From Tropicibacter sp. R16_0 (lineage in GTDB: Bacteria; Pseudomonadota; Alphaproteobacteria; Rhodobacterales; Rhodobacteraceae), in contig NZ_JAGHRE010000006.1 in NCBI RefSeq assembly GCF_017743935.1, positions 248,001 through 312,000 on the forward strand: a DNA stretch of 64,000 nucleotides, read 5' to 3'. Of the stretch, positions 60,777 to 64,000 are shown piece by piece. Below the pieces are notes generated by a model, which made no database searches, had not been told where the DNA came from, and worked only from the letters and a program-made list of their open reading frames with translations. The stretch's first letter is position 1. Every line of letters starts with the position of its first letter. Both the position numbers and the translations under genes were made by a program.

Positions 60777-61730
60777 TTATCCTCCGCTTTGGGTCGACCG
60801 GTTCAGATATTCGGTCAGAACGGTCCTGGCCGTCTTGATAAATCTTGTGTTGCGAGCCTGCCCGCCATCCTCGTCCAGACGCGAGATGATCCACCCTACA
60901 TAGGTCGCCGCGCGCAGCGCCATGAACAGATCAAGCTGGTTTGTGTCCAGGGGCCGCTCTTGGCGATACCCCGCGATCAGTGCCGCCTTGAGGTCTGGAT
61001 AATCCGGCTCATCCAGGTTCTTGATCAATGCGGTTGCAACGTCAAAGAGGCGAAAGCCGAAACCGGCGTCGTCAAAGTCGATGAACCGCACTTGATCGCC
61101 ATCGACCATAACGTTCTCACGAACCAGATCGGCGTGGATCAATCCGTAGTCCAACGTTGTCTCATACCGTTCCAGTTCGTGATTGGCAGTAGACCGGAAC
61201 CTGGCAAACAGTTCGCGATCTGTCGCGTTCAGGCTGGGGTTCTCCCAAAACCGGTCCCACAGCGGAGCATTGCCCAAAAGCCCGGCCCGATCCCAGGACC
61301 AGCGCGCAAAATCTGTCGAGGGGGTCCAGGCATCACTTACCTTATGCAATCGGGCCATTTCCTGCCCAAGCACGCGAAACACGCCCGTTCGATCCGGATG
61401 ATCAATGCCTTTGGTCGTTGCCCCAAGGGGGCGACCCGAAAGCCAGGTCAAAACGTCGACCTGCACCCCGTCGATGATCTGCAAGAACCGCCCATCTTGG
61501 GCGGCAATCGGCGATGGCACACCGACACCCCCTGCCCCAATGGCCGCAAGCCATTGCAGCTCCGATTGCAGCGCTGCATCCGAATGCAGGCCTTGCCGAT
61601 GTAGACGCAGGGCATATGTTTCACGCCCTTGGGTCACTCGGTAGACGTGGTTTTCTCGCGTTGCGATCAACGTCACCTTTGCACCCTCAAAGCCCCAGAG
61701 CTTCAGCGCCTGTTGAACCACCGCGCTCAT
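60777..61730 (-). CDS. APH-type small-molecule kinase (amino-alcohol or hydroxylysine kinase-like)
   Basis: 317 residues of the aminoglycoside-phosphotransferase/homoserine-kinase-II fold: YALRLHRQGLHSDAALQSELQWL, catalytic loop LIHADLVRENVMVDG and metal-binding FIDFDDAGFG. It should phosphorylate a small hydroxylated amine with ATP. Its start overlaps the PLP-enzyme gene (ATGA); kinase followed by phospholyase is the established pairing for ethanolamine, 1-amino-2-propanol and hydroxylysine breakdown. The exact substrate is not visible in the sequence. Confidence 0.85.
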   Translation of the reverse strand: MSAVVQQALKLWGFEGAKVTLIATRENHVYRVTQGRETYALRLHRQGLHSDAALQSELQWLAAIGAGGVGVPSPIAAQDGRFLQIIDGVQVDVLTWLSGRPLGATTKGIDHPDRTGVFRVLGQEMARLHKVSDAWTPSTDFARWSWDRAGLLGNAPLWDRFWENPSLNATDRELFARFRSTANHELERYETTLDYGLIHADLVRENVMVDGDQVRFIDFDDAGFGFRLFDVATALIKNLDEPDYPDLKAALIAGYRQERPLDTNQLDLFMALRAATYVGWIISRLDEDGGQARNTRFIKTARTVLTEYLNRSTQSGG

Positions 61731-63022
61731 CGGTGCAGCGATGTTTCTGCCAGAACCTCGTCCAGCGTATCGATCAAAAGGTCCGCGTTTTCGATGGAAA
61801 ACGGCATAGGCGGGCGGATCTTGAGCGCGTTTTTGTGACGCCCCAGCTTGGACAGGATGATCCCCTTGTGCCTGAGCGCGTTGATCACCCTGTCGGTGAA
61901 ATCGCTGGCGGGCTCTTTGCTGTCTCGGTCTGTCACCATCTCGGCCCCGAAAATCAGGCCAGAGCCGCGCACATCGCCAATCACCTCGTGTTTTTCCGCG
62001 AGCTGGCCCAAACGCTGGCGCGCGTGTTCGCCAACGGTTTTGGCATTGGCGAGCAGATTTTTCTCCTCAATCTCCTCCAACACTGCTTTGGCTGCGGCGC
62101 AGGACACCGGGTTGCCCCCGAAAGTGTTGAAGTAACGATACCCTTTGCGAAAGGTCGCCAAAATCTCGGACCGGGTCACAACCCCACCCACCGGATGACC
62201 GTTGCCCATGGGCTTGCCCAGGGTCATGATGTCCGGCACCACGCCCATTTTCTGATGCGCCCACAGATGGGTGCCGGTGCGTCCAAAGCCAGACTGAACC
62301 TCGTCACAAATCAACACCCCGCCCGCCTTGCGCACGACCTCGGCCACGGGTTTGAGCCAACCATCGGGGTGATTTGGAAACCCTTCGTTCAGGAAATAGG
62401 GGCAGATGATCAACGCGGCAAAGCCAGCGCCTGATGCCTCATGCGCGTGGATCTGCTCGGCAACCGCCTCGGCAAACCTGGTCCCGTCCGGGTCCGGATT
62501 GCGATAGCTGTCGGGGGCCTCGACAAAGCGAAAGAACTGATCCAGCCCAAAGCCCACTGTTGGCACGTTCGAGCGGCTCAGTTGACTGACCAAAGACGTA
62601 TTGCCGTGATAGGTCGCATCGGTGGCAATGATGCCGCGTTTGCCGATCATCCCTTCGGCCATCCGCAGGGCAATGTCGTTCGCCTCGGACCCGGTGCAGG
62701 TCAAGATGGCAGTGTCGAGCGCCGCGTCCATCGTGCCGGTCAGCTTTTCGACATACTCCAGAATTCCATCGTGCAGATACCGCGTGTGGGTGTTCAGCGT
62801 CGCTGCTTGACGACAGATCGCTTCGACCACGCGCGGATTGCAATGGCCCACATGAGGCACGTTGTTGTAGCAATCCAGGTACTTGCGCCCATCCGCATCC
62901 CAAAGCCAGACGCCTTCGCCACGGACCACATGCAGCGGTTCGTCGTAAAAGGTCGATACGTTCGGCCCCAAAAGACGGGCGCGACTTTCGATCAACTCGG
63001 CGGATTTTGCAGGCAGGCTCAT
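61727..63022 (-). CDS. Class III aminotransferase-fold phospholyase (amino-alcohol phosphate lyase type)
   Basis: 431 residues. It carries LDCYNNVPHVGHCNPRVVEAICRQAATLNTHTRYLH, almost the hallmark sequence of ethanolamine-phosphate and hydroxylysine-phosphate lyases, plus TCTGSEANDIALRMA, ICDEVQSGFGRTG and the PLP lysine in TLGKPMGNGHPVGG. These enzymes eliminate phosphate and ammonia from phosphorylated amino alcohols to give an aldehyde. Together with the overlapping kinase gene it would turn ethanolamine (or similar) into acetaldehyde without cobalamin. That aldehyde is a fit substrate for the CoA-acylating dehydrogenase of the microcompartment. Confidence 0.85.
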   Translation of the reverse strand: MSLPAKSAELIESRARLLGPNVSTFYDEPLHVVRGEGVWLWDADGRKYLDCYNNVPHVGHCNPRVVEAICRQAATLNTHTRYLHDGILEYVEKLTGTMDAALDTAILTCTGSEANDIALRMAEGMIGKRGIIATDATYHGNTSLVSQLSRSNVPTVGFGLDQFFRFVEAPDSYRNPDPDGTRFAEAVAEQIHAHEASGAGFAALIICPYFLNEGFPNHPDGWLKPVAEVVRKAGGVLICDEVQSGFGRTGTHLWAHQKMGVVPDIMTLGKPMGNGHPVGGVVTRSEILATFRKGYRYFNTFGGNPVSCAAAKAVLEEIEEKNLLANAKTVGEHARQRLGQLAEKHEVIGDVRGSGLIFGAEMVTDRDSKEPASDFTDRVINALRHKGIILSKLGRHKNALKIRPPMPFSIENADLLIDTLDEVLAETSLHR

Positions 63023-63037
63023 GAGTTCATCCCTTGA

Positions 63038-64000
63038 TCACAGTTTGATCCATGCAGTTTTGAGGTCGGTGTATTTCTCCAACGCATGCAGCGATTTGTC
63101 GTGTCCGTTGCCCGATTGACCAATACCGCCCAAAGGCACTGTCAGGTCTGCACCACCATAAGTGTTCACATGAACCACCCCGGCACGAACACCAGCGATC
63201 ATGCGGTGCGCGCGGCTGAGGTTTGCGGTCCAGATGCCCCCGGCCAGACCATAGACGGTGGCGTTGGCCAGCCGGATCGCCTCGGCCTCATTCTTGAAGG
63301 GGGTCACAGCCAGAACAGGGCCAAAGACCTCGTTCTGGAACAGCCTATCGGTTTCCTTGACGCCCGCCATCACCGTGGGTGCCATATAATAGCCGCCGGT
63401 GTCTGTGAGAATGCGATCGCCACCGGTACGACGCTCGGCTCCTTCGGCCTCGGCCTGGGTCACAAAGCGCAGGTTCGCCTCCAATTCGGGCAGACTGTGC
63501 ACCGCGCCGATCTGGCTTTTCAGGTCCAAAGGATCACCCACGCGGAAGGCCTGCGCATGGCGGGTGATTTCGGTGACGAAGTCGTCGTAAATGTCCTCTT
63601 GCACCAGCAATCGGGAACCCGCGACGCAGACCTGGCCCGAGTTGCGGAAGATGCCCGCTGCAGAAACTTTGGCCGCCTCGGCCAAGTCAGGTGCATCATT
63701 AAAGACGATGTTGGCGGATTTGCCGCCAAGTTCCAGATAGCAACGTTTCAAGTTTGAGCGCGCGGAATACTCCAACAAGCGGCGGCCCGTCCCGCCCGAT
63801 CCGGTGAAGACCATGATGTCCACATCCATCGAAAGCGCCAATGCCTCTCCAACAACGGCGCCTTGGCCGGTGACCACGTTGAACACGCCATCGGGCACAC
63901 CTGCCTCAGCCGCCAACTCGGCGATCTTCAGCAAGCTGAGCGAGGCGGTTTCCGACGGTTTGAGCACAACCGAATTGCCCATGGCGAGCGCGGGTGCAAT
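63038..64000 (-). CDS. NAD-dependent aldehyde dehydrogenase (5' part outside window)
   Basis: 321 residues are visible; the reading frame runs off the right edge (IAPALAMGNSVVLKPSE continues upstream of the first internal Met), so the first 150 or so residues are missing. Seen: LKPSETASLSLLKIAELA, FTGSGGTGRRLLE, the catalytic glutamate in LELGGKSAN and the catalytic cysteine in GQVCVAGSR. It oxidises an aldehyde to an acid with NAD(P), in the PuuC/betaine-aldehyde family. It is the most upstream visible gene of the kinase-phospholyase cluster. Confidence 0.9.
   Translation of the reverse strand: MAPALAMGNSVVLKPSETASLSLLKIAELAAEAGVPDGVFNVVTGQGAVVGEALALSMDVDIMVFTGSGGTGRRLLEYSARSNLKRCYLELGGKSANIVFNDAPDLAEAAKVSAAGIFRNSGQVCVAGSRLLVQEDIYDDFVTEITRHAQAFRVGDPLDLKSQIGAVHSLPELEANLRFVTQAEAEGAERRTGGDRILTDTGGYYMAPTVMAGVKETDRLFQNEVFGPVLAVTPFKNEAEAIRLANATVYGLAGGIWTANLSRAHRMIAGVRAGVVHVNTYGGADLTVPLGGIGQSGNGHDKSLHALEKYTDLKTAWIKL

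Noticed and set aside
1-64000. CRISPR arrays, tRNA/rRNA genes, prophage or replication origin
   Set aside because: No regularly spaced short repeats, no tRNA cloverleaf or rRNA-like sequence, and no phage or initiator genes were noticed. The 491-bp repeat is protein-coding.

Overview
The window looks like chromosome or large-replicon DNA of a marine alphaproteobacterium, most likely of the Roseobacter group (Rhodobacteraceae). This rests on the GC-rich codon use, the NasTS-controlled nitrate assimilation operon, the tightly overlapping (ATGA/TGATG) gene order and the overall style of the amine-catabolism genes. No rRNA, tRNA, CRISPR array or intact insertion sequence was recognised.

Layout. 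(1) 1-10108, minus: one uninterrupted giant repeat protein, a probable type I-secreted adhesin, whose C-terminus lies outside the window. It contains a perfect 491-bp internal direct repeat that brackets a visibly GC-richer module. (2) 10109-11293: a gene-poor spacer. (3) 11294-24770, plus: a complete assimilatory nitrate system. It comprises nasT and nasS, a leader RNA with an ANTAR-type hairpin and an intrinsic terminator, nrtA, nrtB, a fused double-ATPase nrtCD, nirB, nirD, nasA, a TrpD2-like gene, and cobA for sirohaem. (4) 25106-33930: an OmpV/MipA porin, a tripartite RND pump (minus) and a divergent OmpR/EnvZ-type two-component pair (plus). (5) 34031-36315: a LysR regulator divergent from an unusual serine-hydroxymethyltransferase paralogue whose substituted active-site residues point to alpha-methylserine-type chemistry.

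(6) 36505-54108 is the most interesting part. It holds a branched-chain-type ABC importer and an operon encoding a minimal bacterial microcompartment shell (one BMC-H, one BMC-T, one BMC-P). In the same operon are an acylating aldehyde dehydrogenase, an opine-dehydrogenase-like protein, a malate-dehydrogenase-like protein with an added N-terminal segment, a RidA-like protein and a glutamine-synthetase-like ligase. Alongside lie a sarcosine-oxidase-like flavoprotein, a class I glutamine amidotransferase, the three subunits of an N-methylglutamate-synthase/GlxBCD-type enzyme, and a GntR/FCD regulator. Four copies of a near-palindrome (core CTGTATACAG or a variant) lie in the promoter regions of these transcription units, so the set looks like one GntR regulon. 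I infer a microcompartment for an aldehyde released from an amine or amino alcohol, coupled to glutamate conjugation. The substrate cannot be fixed from sequence.

(7) 54927-59365: a second RND efflux pair (plus). (8) 59543-64000, minus: a Tm-1/UPF0261-like protein, an APH-type kinase, a class III aminotransferase-fold phospholyase and a truncated NAD aldehyde dehydrogenase. Kinase plus phospholyase is the known route from phosphorylated amino alcohols to aldehydes, so this cluster could feed the microcompartment.
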